From NCBI GenBank assembly GCA_942493275.1, contig OW818687.1:1116001-1180000 (forward strand): a stretch of DNA of 64,000 nucleotides. The letters are read 5' to 3'. The first letter of the stretch is position 1, and each line of letters begins with the position of its first letter. Under the pieces are notes generated by a model. It was not told where the DNA came from. It saw nothing but the letters and a program-made list of their open reading frames with translations, and searched no databases. Of the stretch, positions 11,318 to 20,135 are shown in pieces. A program made the translations under genes and the position numbers. The stretch is from G942493275 sp942493275. GTDB lineage: Bacteria > Actinomycetota > Coriobacteriia > Anaerosomatales > PHET01.

Positions 11318-13231
11318 TCAGATATCGAGGAACCTGACGTCCTTGGCGTGCCTCTGAATGAACTCCTTGCGCGGCTCCACCTGGTCACCCATCAGGTCGG
11401 TGAATGCCTTCTCGGCCGTCAGCGCATCATCGATGGTCACCTGCAGTAGCGTGCGGCGCGAGGGATCCATGGTGGTGACCCAAAGCTGCTCGGGGTTCAT
11501 CTCACCGAGACCCTTGTAACGCTGGATGTTGCTCTTGGTGCCTTCAGGGAGCCGCGCCAGCACCTGCTGGAGTTGATTGTCGTTGTAGGCGTACTCGCTC
11601 TTCTTGCCCCACGACACTTTGTAAAGCGGGGGCTGAGCGATGTAGATGTAGCCGTTCTCAATCATCTGCGGCATGAATCGGTAGAAGAACGTGAGAATGA
11701 GGCACCTGATGTGGGCGCCGTCGACGTCGGCGTCGGTCATGATGATGACCTTGTGGTACCGAGCCGCCTCTACGTCGAACTCCTCGCCGATGTTGGTGCC
11801 CAGCGCGGTGATCATCGCCTGGATCTCTTCCGAGTTGAGCGCGCGGTTGAGGCCCGCCCTCTCGACGTTGAGGATCTTGCCTCGAAGCGGCAGGATCGCC
11901 TGGAAGCTGCGGTCGCGCGCCTGCTTGGCCGAGCCGCCTGCCGAGTCGCCCTCTACCAGGTAGATCTCGGTCAGCTCGGCTTCCCGAACAGAACAGTCGG
12001 CCAGCTTGCCGGGAAGCGTCGACGACTCGAGAAGTCCCTTGCGGCGCGTGAGTTCGCGCGCCTTGCGGGCCGCGGCGCGAGCCTTCGCAGCCTGCGACGC
12101 CTTGGTGACGATCACGCGGGCGGGCTTGGGATGCTCCTCGAGGTACTCGGCGAGCCCTTGGGTCACGATCGACTGAACGAGGCCGCGCATCTCGGTGTTA
12201 CCGAGCTTGGTCTTGGTCTGGCCCTCGAACTGCGGGTCGTGCAGCTTGACCGAGACAATCGCGGCAAGGCCCTCTCGGATGTCCTCTCCCGAGAGATTTT
12301 CGTCCTTCTCCTTCAGGATGCCTGCACGCCGCGCGTACTCGTTGATCGTTCGTGTCAGTGCGTTCTTGAAGCCCTCGAGGTGAGTTCCACCCTCGTGGGT
12401 GTTGATGTTGTTCGCGAAGGCGAGCACCGAGTCCGAGTAGCTCGTGTTCCACTGGAGCGCCACTTCGACCGAGCCCTCGGGGCCCTCGGCCTCGAAGTAG
12501 ATCGGCTTGCTGTGGACCGTCTCCTTGTTCTCGTTGATGTACTTCACGAAGTCGACGATGCCGCCCGCGTACTTGAACTCATCGCGGCGAGGCTCGAGCT
12601 CGCGCTCATCGGTGAGGACGATCTTGAGATTCTTGTTGAGGAAGGCGGTCTCGCGGAACCGGGTGGCGAGCGTGTCGTAGTCGTAGTTGACGCTCTCGAA
12701 GATCTCCGGGTCGGCCCAGAACGTGATCTTGTTGCCCGTCGTCTTGCTCTTACCGGCGCTGCTGAGCGGCGCCACCGGCTTGCCGTGGTCGTAGGTCTGG
12801 CTCCAGATCGTGCCCTCGCGCTTGACCTCGACATCGAGGCGCGTCGACAGGGCGTTCACTACTGAGGCGCCGACACCGTGGAGTCCGCCGGAGACCTTGT
12901 ATCCCTCGCCACCGAACTTACCGCCTGCGTGGAGGACGGTCAGGACGACCTCGACGGTCGGCTTCTTCAGCTTGGGGTGCTTGTCAACCGGGATTCCTCG
13001 GCCGTTGTCGGTGACACTGATCGCGTTGTCAGCGTGGATGACGACGTCGATGGTCGTGCAGTGTCCCGCGAGGGCCTCGTCGACTGAGTTGTCGACGATC
13101 TCATAGACCAGGTGGTGGAGTCCTTTGGGACCCGTGGATCCGATGTACATACCGGGTCGCTTGCGTACTGCTTCAAGACCCTCGAGTACCTGAATGTCCT
13201 TGCCGGAATACGAAGTGGGCTTCGCCGACAC
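11318..13231 (-). CDS. gyrB: DNA gyrase subunit B
   Basis: 637 residues. GHKL ATPase with EIVDNSVDEALAG, DNGRGIPVD and GLHGVGASVVNALS; transducer domain; TOPRIM with EGDSAGG and the DADVDGAHI metal site; C-terminal QRYKGLGEMNPEQLW. The GTG at 13231 has AAGGAG 5 nt upstream and is preferred to the ATG at 13249, which has no ribosome binding site. GyrB supplies ATP hydrolysis for the A2B2 gyrase. Confidence 0.99.
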   Translation of the reverse strand: MSAKPTSYSGKDIQVLEGLEAVRKRPGMYIGSTGPKGLHHLVYEIVDNSVDEALAGHCTTIDVVIHADNAISVTDNGRGIPVDKHPKLKKPTVEVVLTVLHAGGKFGGEGYKVSGGLHGVGASVVNALSTRLDVEVKREGTIWSQTYDHGKPVAPLSSAGKSKTTGNKITFWADPEIFESVNYDYDTLATRFRETAFLNKNLKIVLTDERELEPRRDEFKYAGGIVDFVKYINENKETVHSKPIYFEAEGPEGSVEVALQWNTSYSDSVLAFANNINTHEGGTHLEGFKNALTRTINEYARRAGILKEKDENLSGEDIREGLAAIVSVKLHDPQFEGQTKTKLGNTEMRGLVQSIVTQGLAEYLEEHPKPARVIVTKASQAAKARAAARKARELTRRKGLLESSTLPGKLADCSVREAELTEIYLVEGDSAGGSAKQARDRSFQAILPLRGKILNVERAGLNRALNSEEIQAMITALGTNIGEEFDVEAARYHKVIIMTDADVDGAHIRCLILTFFYRFMPQMIENGYIYIAQPPLYKVSWGKKSEYAYNDNQLQQVLARLPEGTKSNIQRYKGLGEMNPEQLWVTTMDPSRRTLLQVTIDDALTAEKAFTDLMGDQVEPRKEFIQRHAKDVRFLDI

Positions 13232-13358
13232 ACGCGCTCCTTCACTCATGAGCGGGGATACGTGAACGCCTGGAGGCGCTCAGGGGCCTCCACGACATCT
13301 TGTGGTGACCCCCCTGATGGTACCACAACAACTAGCGTTACTGGGGCAGAAATGCCTC

Positions 13359-13907
13359 TCAGAGGCTCTCTCGCGCCGCCTCGCGGGAGTTGCGCTCAGC
13401 GATACCCTTTTTCCACTCGAGATCGGCCACGGTGGCCCTTAGAGCCGCTTCCCGCAGTTCCTCGTCCTCAATGGTCGCTACCGACGCCTGCACGTGGGCC
13501 ATCTCAGAGGCAGTCAATGGGATCGACTCGACCTTGTCCCGGTCCAGCGCCTCATCCGCTTCCTTCTCAAGCGCTGTGAAGCGGTGTTCGGCCGCGACCT
13601 TCCTGGAGACAATGAACCTCATCGTCTTTACCGTTTCCTGACCGGTGCGAGCGTTGATCGCCTCCCGGTAGTGGTTCGACAGCGCCGAGAGTTCTGTGGC
13701 CCACACTCCGGAGTCGACGTACACGACAGCCTCGCCGTCTCTGATGAAGAAGCCTGTGGTGTGGCTGACTGCGGACGGTCCGGCTATCTCTCTCCAGACC
13801 TCGGCGGCCTCGACTTGAGCGAAGCGCCCGCCCGCCTTGCGGTCGAGTCTCCCGAGCAGCTTGGAGAGCGCCGGTCCTATGGATGTCTGCGATCCGCGGC
13901 GCCTCAT
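13359..13907 (-). CDS. dciA: DciA/DUF721 family protein (replicative helicase loader type)
   Basis: 182 residues. The N-terminal two thirds match the DUF721 fold: LSKLLGRLDRKAGG, then EVWREIAGPSAVSHTTGFFIRDGEAVVYVDSGVWATELS. DciA proteins load or help the replicative helicase in bacteria without DnaC, and in actinobacteria the gene commonly sits between recF and gyrB as here. The start overlaps the recF stop by 4 nt. The C-terminal 70 residues are charged and helical, without known motifs. Confidence 0.9.
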   Translation of the reverse strand: MRRRGSQTSIGPALSKLLGRLDRKAGGRFAQVEAAEVWREIAGPSAVSHTTGFFIRDGEAVVYVDSGVWATELSALSNHYREAINARTGQETVKTMRFIVSRKVAAEHRFTALEKEADEALDRDKVESIPLTASEMAHVQASVATIEDEELREAALRATVADLEWKKGIAERNSREAARESL

Positions 13908-14995
13908 GACAGCGAGATCACCTTGGCCCTCTCAATTAGATCCGGTTCGAAGTACCCGATGTTCGTCGTGGTCACGAACGTCTGGGCAGTGGAGCCGACG
14001 AAAGCCGTCAGCGCGTGCCGTCTACTTTCATCAAGCTCGCTCATCACATCATCCAGCAGAAGTACCGGCGGCTGATCCGACACCTCGGTGATAACCATGA
14101 CCTCAGACAGCTTCCAGGCCAGCGCAATCGTTCGTTGCTGACCCTGCGACGCAAAGGCCCTCGCATCTCTGCCTCCGACGGTGAACAACACCTCGTCACG
14201 ATGAGGCCCGACGAGCGTGGTTCCTCGTGCGTTTTCTTCCGCCCGTCTGCGTTGAAGCTCGGCTCTCATCGCCTCCGAGGGATCATTGGACGAAGGGTTC
14301 GCGCCATCCCTCTCCCAGGACGCTACATAGACCGCATCCACCAGCTCCTTGACTGCCAGTGACGAATACGTGGGCCGCAGGTGTTCAAGGATTCTGCCAA
14401 ACAACCTCTTTCGGTGGGTGAACAGTCTGGAGCCTGTGTTGATCAGGTGATCCGTCAATGTTCCGAAGTATTCCTCGTCAAAAGGCTGCTGCTTGAGCAG
14501 TGAGTTCCTCTGGCGGAGCGTCTTTTCGTACTCCTGCCGAACCTGCAGGTAGGTCGGTGACAACTGCGAGCCCACGGAGTCGAGTGCCGACCTTCTTCTC
14601 TCGGCCGAGTCCTTCACGATACGTAGGTCGTCCGGCGTGAAGACAACACATGGCAAGAGACCGGTGACCTCTGACAACTTGCGTCTCTGTTTGCCGTTGA
14701 CCCGATAGACGCGCCTCCCGTTGGAGGCCACATCCAGTTCGACTTCCAGGCGCCGGCCGTCACCCTCGGCCACCAGCCGGACGTAGGCGGAATCGGCTCC
14801 GATACGAATGACTTCTTGCCACGACGGCTTCCTGAAGGAATCCGCCTCCGTCAGAAGCTGAACCGCTTCAATCAGGCTCGTCTTCCCTACCGCATTGGGT
14901 CCAAGAAAGACCGTTAGCTCAGGATCCGGCTGCAGACTGAACCTCTTGTAGTTTCTGAAGTCCCTGACCTCGAGGTGTGTGACGACGAGCGCCAT
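13904..14995 (-). CDS. recF: DNA replication/repair protein RecF
   Basis: 363 residues. An SMC-like ATPase with Walker A GPNAVGKTSL (about 33-42), signature segment FASQGQQRTIALAWKL and Walker B PVLLLDDVMSELDESR. The N-terminus VTHLEVRDFRNYKRFSL is typical. RecF loads RecA at gapped DNA with RecO and RecR. It lies 3 bp after dnaN and overlaps dciA by 4 nt, so it is expressed with the dnaN transcript. Confidence 0.98.
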   Translation of the reverse strand: MALVVTHLEVRDFRNYKRFSLQPDPELTVFLGPNAVGKTSLIEAVQLLTEADSFRKPSWQEVIRIGADSAYVRLVAEGDGRRLEVELDVASNGRRVYRVNGKQRRKLSEVTGLLPCVVFTPDDLRIVKDSAERRRSALDSVGSQLSPTYLQVRQEYEKTLRQRNSLLKQQPFDEEYFGTLTDHLINTGSRLFTHRKRLFGRILEHLRPTYSSLAVKELVDAVYVASWERDGANPSSNDPSEAMRAELQRRRAEENARGTTLVGPHRDEVLFTVGGRDARAFASQGQQRTIALAWKLSEVMVITEVSDQPPVLLLDDVMSELDESRRHALTAFVGSTAQTFVTTTNIGYFEPDLIERAKVISLS

Positions 14996-14998
14996 CTG

Positions 14999-16099
14999 CT
15001 ATCCGAGACGAACCGGCATCAGCAGGTAGACGAACGTCTCTTCACCGACCGCTTTGATCAGACCCGGCTTGAGTGAACTCTGGACCTCGAGACGCACCAT
15101 GTCGGAAGGCATTGATATCAGGCCATCCGTGAGGAACTGGTGGTTGAAGGCAATATCCACGTCCTTGCCCTCCGCCTTCACCATCAGATCTTCCGAGGCG
15201 TCGCCAACATCCTGGGTCGTCGCAGACAGGGAGAGAGTCTGGTCCTCCGCTGCCACCGATATCTTCAGGGGGGTGTTGTGCATGGCCATCAGCGAAACCC
15301 TCTTCACTGCTGCCAGGAACTCCTCGGTGGAGATGATTACGTTCGTCTCAGTCTCCTTTGGGAGGAGCTGCTTGTAGTTGGGGAACGTGCCTTCAATCCT
15401 TCTGGTCACAAATGTCGTCTCGCCAAACTCGAAGACAACCTGATTCTCGGAGGTTCCGATCTTCACCTTCTCCGAGGAAGAAGCCAGCTTTGTGGCCTCT
15501 TCAAGGGCCCGTCCGGGAACGACGATCTCCATGTCTTGGAGCCCGCCGTCCTCAAACAGATACTCGCTGACTGCCAGCCGATAACTGTCGGTGGCAACCA
15601 TCTTCAGGGTGGGTCCCTCTATCACCATCAGCACGCCTGTGAGAACCGCTCTGGTCTCATCGCGGGAAACCGCTTTGGCAACTCTCTTGACCATCGTGGC
15701 CATGATGCCTGCCGGCAGAACCACAGATGTCTCGACCGATATTTCGGGGAACTTCGGGAAGTCCGCCGGGTTCAGGGTCCTGAGTGAGAAGGAAGCCTGC
15801 TGGCATCTGACGGAGATATGGTCCCCATCACTTTCCAGAGTGACTGCAGCTTCAGGAAGAGTCCTGACGATATCGGCCAGAAGTTTGCCGGGGACTACTG
15901 TCTGCCCGTCTTCCTCGGACAGAACCGGAGCGGAGTGCTTCACGGATATCTCTAGATCCGTGGCCTGTAGTGTCAGCGTTCCGTCAGAACACGAGAGAAG
16001 TATCCCCGAGAGGATCGGAAGAGTTGAGCGAGCAGACATTCCCTTTGAAACGACGCCGAGAGCGTCAATCAACTCTCCCCTGGCGATGCTGACCTTCAT
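14999..16099 (-). CDS. dnaN: DNA polymerase III beta subunit (sliding clamp)
   Basis: 366 residues with the three clamp repeats; typical segments are LPILSGILLSC, MVATDSYRLAV, the ALEEATKLA region and the C-terminal TFVYLLMPVRLG. It forms the ring-shaped processivity clamp. The 234-bp gap to the dnaA end carries several DnaA boxes, so dnaN transcription may respond to DnaA. Confidence 0.99.
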   Translation of the reverse strand: MKVSIARGELIDALGVVSKGMSARSTLPILSGILLSCSDGTLTLQATDLEISVKHSAPVLSEEDGQTVVPGKLLADIVRTLPEAAVTLESDGDHISVRCQQASFSLRTLNPADFPKFPEISVETSVVLPAGIMATMVKRVAKAVSRDETRAVLTGVLMVIEGPTLKMVATDSYRLAVSEYLFEDGGLQDMEIVVPGRALEEATKLASSSEKVKIGTSENQVVFEFGETTFVTRRIEGTFPNYKQLLPKETETNVIISTEEFLAAVKRVSLMAMHNTPLKISVAAEDQTLSLSATTQDVGDASEDLMVKAEGKDVDIAFNHQFLTDGLISMPSDMVRLEVQSSLKPGLIKAVGEETFVYLLMPVRLG

Positions 16100-16150
16100 C
16101 TAGTGTTCCTTTCTTCTTCAATTCATCTCAACAGTATCAGTACTAAGGGT

Positions 16151-16325
16151 TGTGGATATGTGGATAGCGAATGTTCTCGCTGGTTGTGGGCGGTGTCGCC
16201 ATTCCCTCAACCTTGTGGACCCAGTGCTCCGGTCCACCCACACAATCAACAGCCTCTCGATCGCTCCACACACGGAGGTGGGTTATCCCTCATCTATCCA
16301 CCTGTTGTCCCCAGTCTAGTCCACA
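16151..16325. promoter_or_regulatory. DnaA-box cluster between dnaA and dnaN
   Basis: Compared with TTATCCACA, near matches are seen at 16151-16159 and 16159-16167 (minus orientation, 8 of 9 each, overlapping by one base), 16294-16302 (7 of 9) and 16317-16325 (7 of 9); further weak TGTGG elements lie between. This could be a second part of a bipartite origin or a DnaA-controlled dnaN promoter. No clear AT-rich melting region is visible. Confidence 0.6.
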
Positions 16326-16333
16326 GGTCGGAC

Positions 16334-17713
16334 TCACGAACGCTGACGGATCATGTTCGTCAGCTGCTGGATTTCGTTCCACACATCGCGCTGTTCCTTC
16401 ATAAGCTTCGTGATCTTGGCGGTCGCGTGCATCACCGTGGTGTGATCGCGCCCCCCGAATTCGTCACCGATCTTAGGCAGAGACATATCAGTGAGCTCGC
16501 GAGCAAGATACATGGCTATCTGGCGCGGATAGACGATTGCCTGAGACCTCTTACTTCCGATGAGGTCGGCTTGTGACACGCCGTAGTAGCGCGTCACCTC
16601 GCGCTGAATTGCTGAGATGGGGATAGGCCTGTGGGACTGGTCCGGGAAGAGGTCCCTGGTTACCTGCTCGACCATTTTGAGGTCAACGATCTCTTTCCGA
16701 GAAAGTTCCCGGTAAGCGACGATGCGGATGATCGCGCCTTCCATCTCACGGATGTTTGGAGTGGAGCGCTCCGCCACAAATGCCAGCGCCGCGTCTTCAA
16801 ACGGGATCTTCTGGGATTCGACGAACTGGCGAAGAATGGCCAGACGGGTCTCGAAGTTGGGAGGCTGAATGTCGGCGGGAAGGCCGGAACCGAAACGGCT
16901 CCGGTACCGCTCCTCCATGTTGATGTCCTTCGGAGCGCGGTCGGAGGCCAACACGATGGCCTTGCCGCGGGAGAAGAGCTCGTTGAACGTGTTGAAGAAC
17001 TGCTCCTGGATGCCTTCCTTCTTCTCCAGGAACTGAACGTCGTCGATCAGGAGGACATCGACAGAGCGGTACTTGGTGCGGAAGGTATCGGTCCGCTTCG
17101 CGTTGATCGAGTCTACGTAGTCATTCGTGAACTGCTCTGACGTGACGTACATGACCTTCTTGTGAGGATAGTTGGTTGTGACGTAGTTACCGATTGCGTG
17201 AAGAAGGTGGGTCTTGCCAAGGCCGGGACCGCCCCAGACGAACAGAGGGTTGTACTTCAGACCCGGTTGTTCGGCCACGGCGAGAGCGGCGTTTCGCGCA
17301 AAGGCGTTGGATTCACCAACCACGAAAGAGTCGAAGGTGTACTTAGGATTGAAGTCGTGAAGAGAGGATGCCTCTGCCGGATCCTCGGCATGGATCGCCT
17401 CAGGAGTCGGGGTCTCAGGTTCGTCGGTATGGGCCTCAGCCGTGAAGAGTGACGGGTCGACGATGATCTGCAGCTGCAGGTCCTCGCCGGACACCTGCTT
17501 GAGAGCGACGCGGAGTCTCTGAGAGAAGCGCTCGTCTAGCCACGAGCGAGCGAACTCATTCTGAACACCGACCACAAAGGTTCCGTCGCTTGTGACGCCA
17601 ATGGGAACCGTCGGCTCGAACCACATTTTGAAGTTTGGGGAGTTCAGCTCGGAACGCATGATCTCGAGTACGTCGCGCCAGGTGGTATTCAAATCTGCTG
17701 TTGCAGCGGGCAT
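16334..17713 (-). CDS. dnaA: Chromosomal replication initiator protein DnaA
   Basis: 459 residues. Domain I (about 8-85, TWRDVLEIMRSELNSPNFKMWF), short acidic linker domain II, AAA+ domain III beginning PKYTFDSFVVGESNAFA with Walker A WGGPGLGKTHLLHAIG and Walker B VLLIDDVQFL, and DNA-binding domain IV with the GGRDHTTVMHA signature. The ATG at 17713 has AGGAG 6 nt upstream, favoured over an in-frame GTG at 17734. DnaA opens oriC and loads the helicase. Confidence 0.99.
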   Translation of the reverse strand: MPAATADLNTTWRDVLEIMRSELNSPNFKMWFEPTVPIGVTSDGTFVVGVQNEFARSWLDERFSQRLRVALKQVSGEDLQLQIIVDPSLFTAEAHTDEPETPTPEAIHAEDPAEASSLHDFNPKYTFDSFVVGESNAFARNAALAVAEQPGLKYNPLFVWGGPGLGKTHLLHAIGNYVTTNYPHKKVMYVTSEQFTNDYVDSINAKRTDTFRTKYRSVDVLLIDDVQFLEKKEGIQEQFFNTFNELFSRGKAIVLASDRAPKDINMEERYRSRFGSGLPADIQPPNFETRLAILRQFVESQKIPFEDAALAFVAERSTPNIREMEGAIIRIVAYRELSRKEIVDLKMVEQVTRDLFPDQSHRPIPISAIQREVTRYYGVSQADLIGSKRSQAIVYPRQIAMYLARELTDMSLPKIGDEFGGRDHTTVMHATAKITKLMKEQRDVWNEIQQLTNMIRQRS

Positions 17714-17739
17714 GTCATTCTCCTGAGAGGGCACTGGAA

Positions 17740-18654
17740 TCAGAGCCCAGTGGTCATGGAACTCAGATAGGAAAGTCCGTCGGGGGTGAGACTGCGTTTG
17801 CCGTCTTCAGCCACGATCAAGCCGGTCTCCTCCAACGAAGCGAGGTCGCGGTAGGCGGTCGAAATCCCGACGCCGAGCTCTCGAGACACCATGCTGGGTC
17901 CCGCCGATCCGCTCTCGAGCACGAGGGCCAGAACCTGTTTCTGTCGCGTGGTCAGACGGGGTCGAGCCGAGAAGGGCTCGAAATCGGCGTCGAGCAGGCT
18001 GGCGTGGTCGGTGGCTGCCTGGGAGTGATGCAAGGACGCGGGCAGGGGCGCCGTCTCCTCGGGATGTGCCGAACGGGCGGAGACAGTGACGACCGTTCCC
18101 CTGTCCAGGTTGTCCTCGATGACGAGGCCGCCACCTGAGACGGATAGGAACTCCTTGACGATGGGCAGGCCCGAGCCAACTCCTCGGATCACGTCCTTCA
18201 TCGCGCTGCTGGCCGTGGTGAACCCCGGCATGAGCGCCTTCTTCTTATCGGGGATGCCAGGCCCTTGATCGGCGAAGCGGATGGTGTGCCCGCCGTCCAT
18301 GATCGAGACAACCGGTTCTGCGAATCCAGCGTGGATCAGATTCTCGGCGACCTCCCGGACCACCGTGTACGGAACCGGCCCGCCCAGCGACCGGGCGAGC
18401 TCATAGACGCGAGCCGCGATCGATTCGATGTACTCCCGCGGGGACGACGCCGTGATGTCCTCGACGCGGGGAGCCGCGCCGGCCGCGTCATATATGGCTA
18501 CACGCGCGCGCGAAGTAGAAGAAGCAGACCACTGCGCAATCGGAGTCGGATCCAAAGAAGGGGCGACGGTCACCTGCTCCCCCCCGCCTGTGTAGAACGA
18601 CTTCATTTCCCCCAGCCTTTCCAGATGCCCCTGGTAATCCACAATGTAATCCAC
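17740..18654 (-). CDS. GHKL ATPase with C-terminal winged-helix domain, beside oriC
   Basis: 304 residues, no named family recognised. Residues about 75-195 form a histidine-kinase/anti-sigma-type ATPase fold: N-box REVAENLIHA (Glu101, Asn105), G1 ADQGPGI (Asp129) and G2 GVGSGLPIVKEFL; no His phosphoacceptor region precedes it. Residues about 233-300 look like a winged helix-turn-helix (TTRQKQVLALVLESG, VSRELGVGISTAYRDLASLEETGLI). It lies 26 bp from dnaA on the same strand. The GTG start at 18654 overlaps a DnaA-like box, and an alternative ATG lies at 18606. A nucleotide-responsive regulator near the origin is a reasonable guess only. Confidence 0.8.
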   Translation of the reverse strand: MDYIVDYQGHLERLGEMKSFYTGGGEQVTVAPSLDPTPIAQWSASSTSRARVAIYDAAGAAPRVEDITASSPREYIESIAARVYELARSLGGPVPYTVVREVAENLIHAGFAEPVVSIMDGGHTIRFADQGPGIPDKKKALMPGFTTASSAMKDVIRGVGSGLPIVKEFLSVSGGGLVIEDNLDRGTVVTVSARSAHPEETAPLPASLHHSQAATDHASLLDADFEPFSARPRLTTRQKQVLALVLESGSAGPSMVSRELGVGISTAYRDLASLEETGLIVAEDGKRSLTPDGLSYLSSMTTGL

Positions 18655-19170
18655 AGGCAGATAGGCCTCCGGGGAAGAACGGCTCCCCTTCAGGCAACGC
18701 CACTACCTGCGGCTTTCCGCGAGACGAACGGCGGTTCGCCCCCACTGACGAGGACTTTTCGATTCAATCCACAGACCTTTCCACATGTGTGGAAAGTCGG
18801 ATGGTCGGATCCCCCCGCCCCCGCACTGCTCCCCTGCTCACGAACGGTGTGTCTATCGCGAGCCTTCCATCCCGGTTGTGGAAAGGAGCCACTCACTCGA
18901 TCTCCGCTGTGGAAAGGTGAGTCTCCGTATCCCACTGGTAAAGGACGCGAATCTTGGGCCGCGACGCCAAACCTGTGGGAAGTGGACAACCGAAGGACGG
19001 ACGGTATATATCAACCGATGAACGGTCATTCTCAATGCGTCCGGCTCTCAGGTAGCCACAGTGAACCGGCCCGCAGATAGTAACAATGCGGGCGCGACGC
19101 TACAACGGAGCGGCACGGGTTATCCACAACCTCCACAAGCGTGACTCCTGCGTTTTCCACAGTATCCACA
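18635..19170. other. Origin of chromosome replication (oriC)
   Basis: The gene-free stretch between the dnaA-side ATPase gene and rpmH holds many DnaA boxes: TAATCCACA at 18635 and 18647, CAATCCACA at 18765, an inverted pair CTTTCCACA/TGTGGAAAG at 18777-18796, TGTGGAAAG at 18877 and 18908, a perfect TTATCCACA at 19120-19128, TTTTCCACA at 19153 and GTATCCACA at 19162. A short A/T run lies near 19005-19012. Position between dnaA and rpmH, with transcription diverging on both sides, supports the call. The exact unwinding element cannot be placed. Confidence 0.88.
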
Positions 19171-19308
19171 GATTCCTGGCAAAGTTGCGCCGTGCCTGGC
19201 GTGGCCCATCTAGCTGCGAAATCGAGCTTGGAGTGCTTGGCTCTCAACGAAGATCGGCAGGAGCACGCCCTTTTGGACGCTCCTGAGACGCACTATGCGG
19301 GGTGGGGT

Positions 19309-19337
19309 TTGACGGACGCTCGGGCGCGCCATATAAT
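19309..19337 (+). promoter_or_regulatory. Sigma-70-type promoter of rpmH-rnpA
   Basis: TTGACG (19309-19314) and a perfect TATAAT (19332-19337) are 17 bp apart; the predicted start near 19344 leaves a leader of about 40 nt before the rpmH start codon. Confidence 0.85.
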
Positions 19338-19383
19338 CGTCGGGCTTTGCCGCCGGACAGGCGGAACCGCTCGAGGAGGAACA

Positions 19384-19518
19384 GTGAAGAGAACATATCA
19401 GCCTAACGTCCGGAAGCGTGCGAAGACGCACGGCTTCCGTGCCCGTATGTCGACCCGTGGTGGCCGCGCGATTCTTGCTGCGCGTCGCCGTAAGGGACGC
19501 AAGGTTCTGAGCGCCTAG
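19384..19518 (+). CDS. rpmH: 50S ribosomal protein L34
   Basis: 44 residues, the normal length, and entirely typical: KRTYQPNVRKRAKTHGFRAR followed by GGRAILAARRRKGRKVLSA. GTG start with GAGGAGGA directly upstream (19373-19380). First gene of the plus-strand replichore from oriC. Confidence 0.98.
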   Translation: MKRTYQPNVRKRAKTHGFRARMSTRGGRAILAARRRKGRKVLSA

Positions 19519-19541
19519 TAGTCATGTGAGGGCGGTGCTCC

Positions 19542-19874
19542 ATGGGCACCATCAAGTCCACACGGGAGATCGACCGTATCTTCCGTTCATCGCGCAGGGT
19601 TACCACTCCCCTGATCACAGTGCTTATCGCACAGACACCAGAAGGACGCGGCCCCAGAGGCCGCGTCGCTTTTGTCGCTGGCAAGAAGCTGGGCGGTGCC
19701 GTCGTACGAAATCGAGCGAAGCGTGTCATGCGCGCGGCGGTTCGTCGTGTGGACGGCCCGTGGGACGGCCTGGACATAGTCTTGATCGCCCGCCCGGGCA
19801 TCGGAGATGCGCCGGCTCATGACCTCGACCGGTCCTTCGCGAAGCTCATCGAGCGCCTCGGGGCCGATCGATGA
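19542..19874 (+). CDS. rnpA: Ribonuclease P protein component
   Basis: 110 residues. The central RNR signature reads KKLGGAVVRNRAKRVMRAAV, preceded by VAFVAG; the N-terminal STREIDRIFRSSRRV segment is typical. It binds the RNase P RNA and helps to process tRNA 5' ends. It follows rpmH by 23 bp and overlaps yidD by 4 nt (ATGA). Confidence 0.97.
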   Translation: MGTIKSTREIDRIFRSSRRVTTPLITVLIAQTPEGRGPRGRVAFVAGKKLGGAVVRNRAKRVMRAAVRRVDGPWDGLDIVLIARPGIGDAPAHDLDRSFAKLIERLGADR

Positions 19875-20113
19875 GCGCCGCACTCCGCTTTCTCGGAAGC
19901 ATTCCCAAGAGGTTGGCAATGATTGCCATTCGCTTCTATCAGCTGGTCATCTCCCCCGCCTTTCCTCCGTCATGCCGCTTCACGCCGACGTGTTCGTCGT
20001 ATGCGCTAACATCTATCGAACGATATGGACTCATCAGGGGCGGCTGGCTCGCCGCTCGTAGAGTCGGACGTTGTCACCCGTGGAGTCCGGGTGGCCATGA
20101 CCCCGTCCCCTGA
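19871..20113 (+). CDS. yidD: Membrane protein insertion efficiency factor YidD
   Basis: 80 residues: an amphipathic N-terminus, then RFYQLVISPAFPPSCRFTPTCSSYALTSIERYG and CHPWSPGGHDPVP, with the three conserved Cys of the family. It lies between rnpA and yidC as in most bacteria. Confidence 0.97.
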   Translation: MSAALRFLGSIPKRLAMIAIRFYQLVISPAFPPSCRFTPTCSSYALTSIERYGLIRGGWLAARRVGRCHPWSPGGHDPVP

Positions 20114-20135
20114 TGTCGCTGACAGGAGCTAGACC

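Noticed and set aside
13270..13290. GGAGGC/GCCTCC hairpin between dciA and gyrB
   Set aside because: No U-tract and it lies in the gyrB leader; too short to call a terminator or riboswitch.
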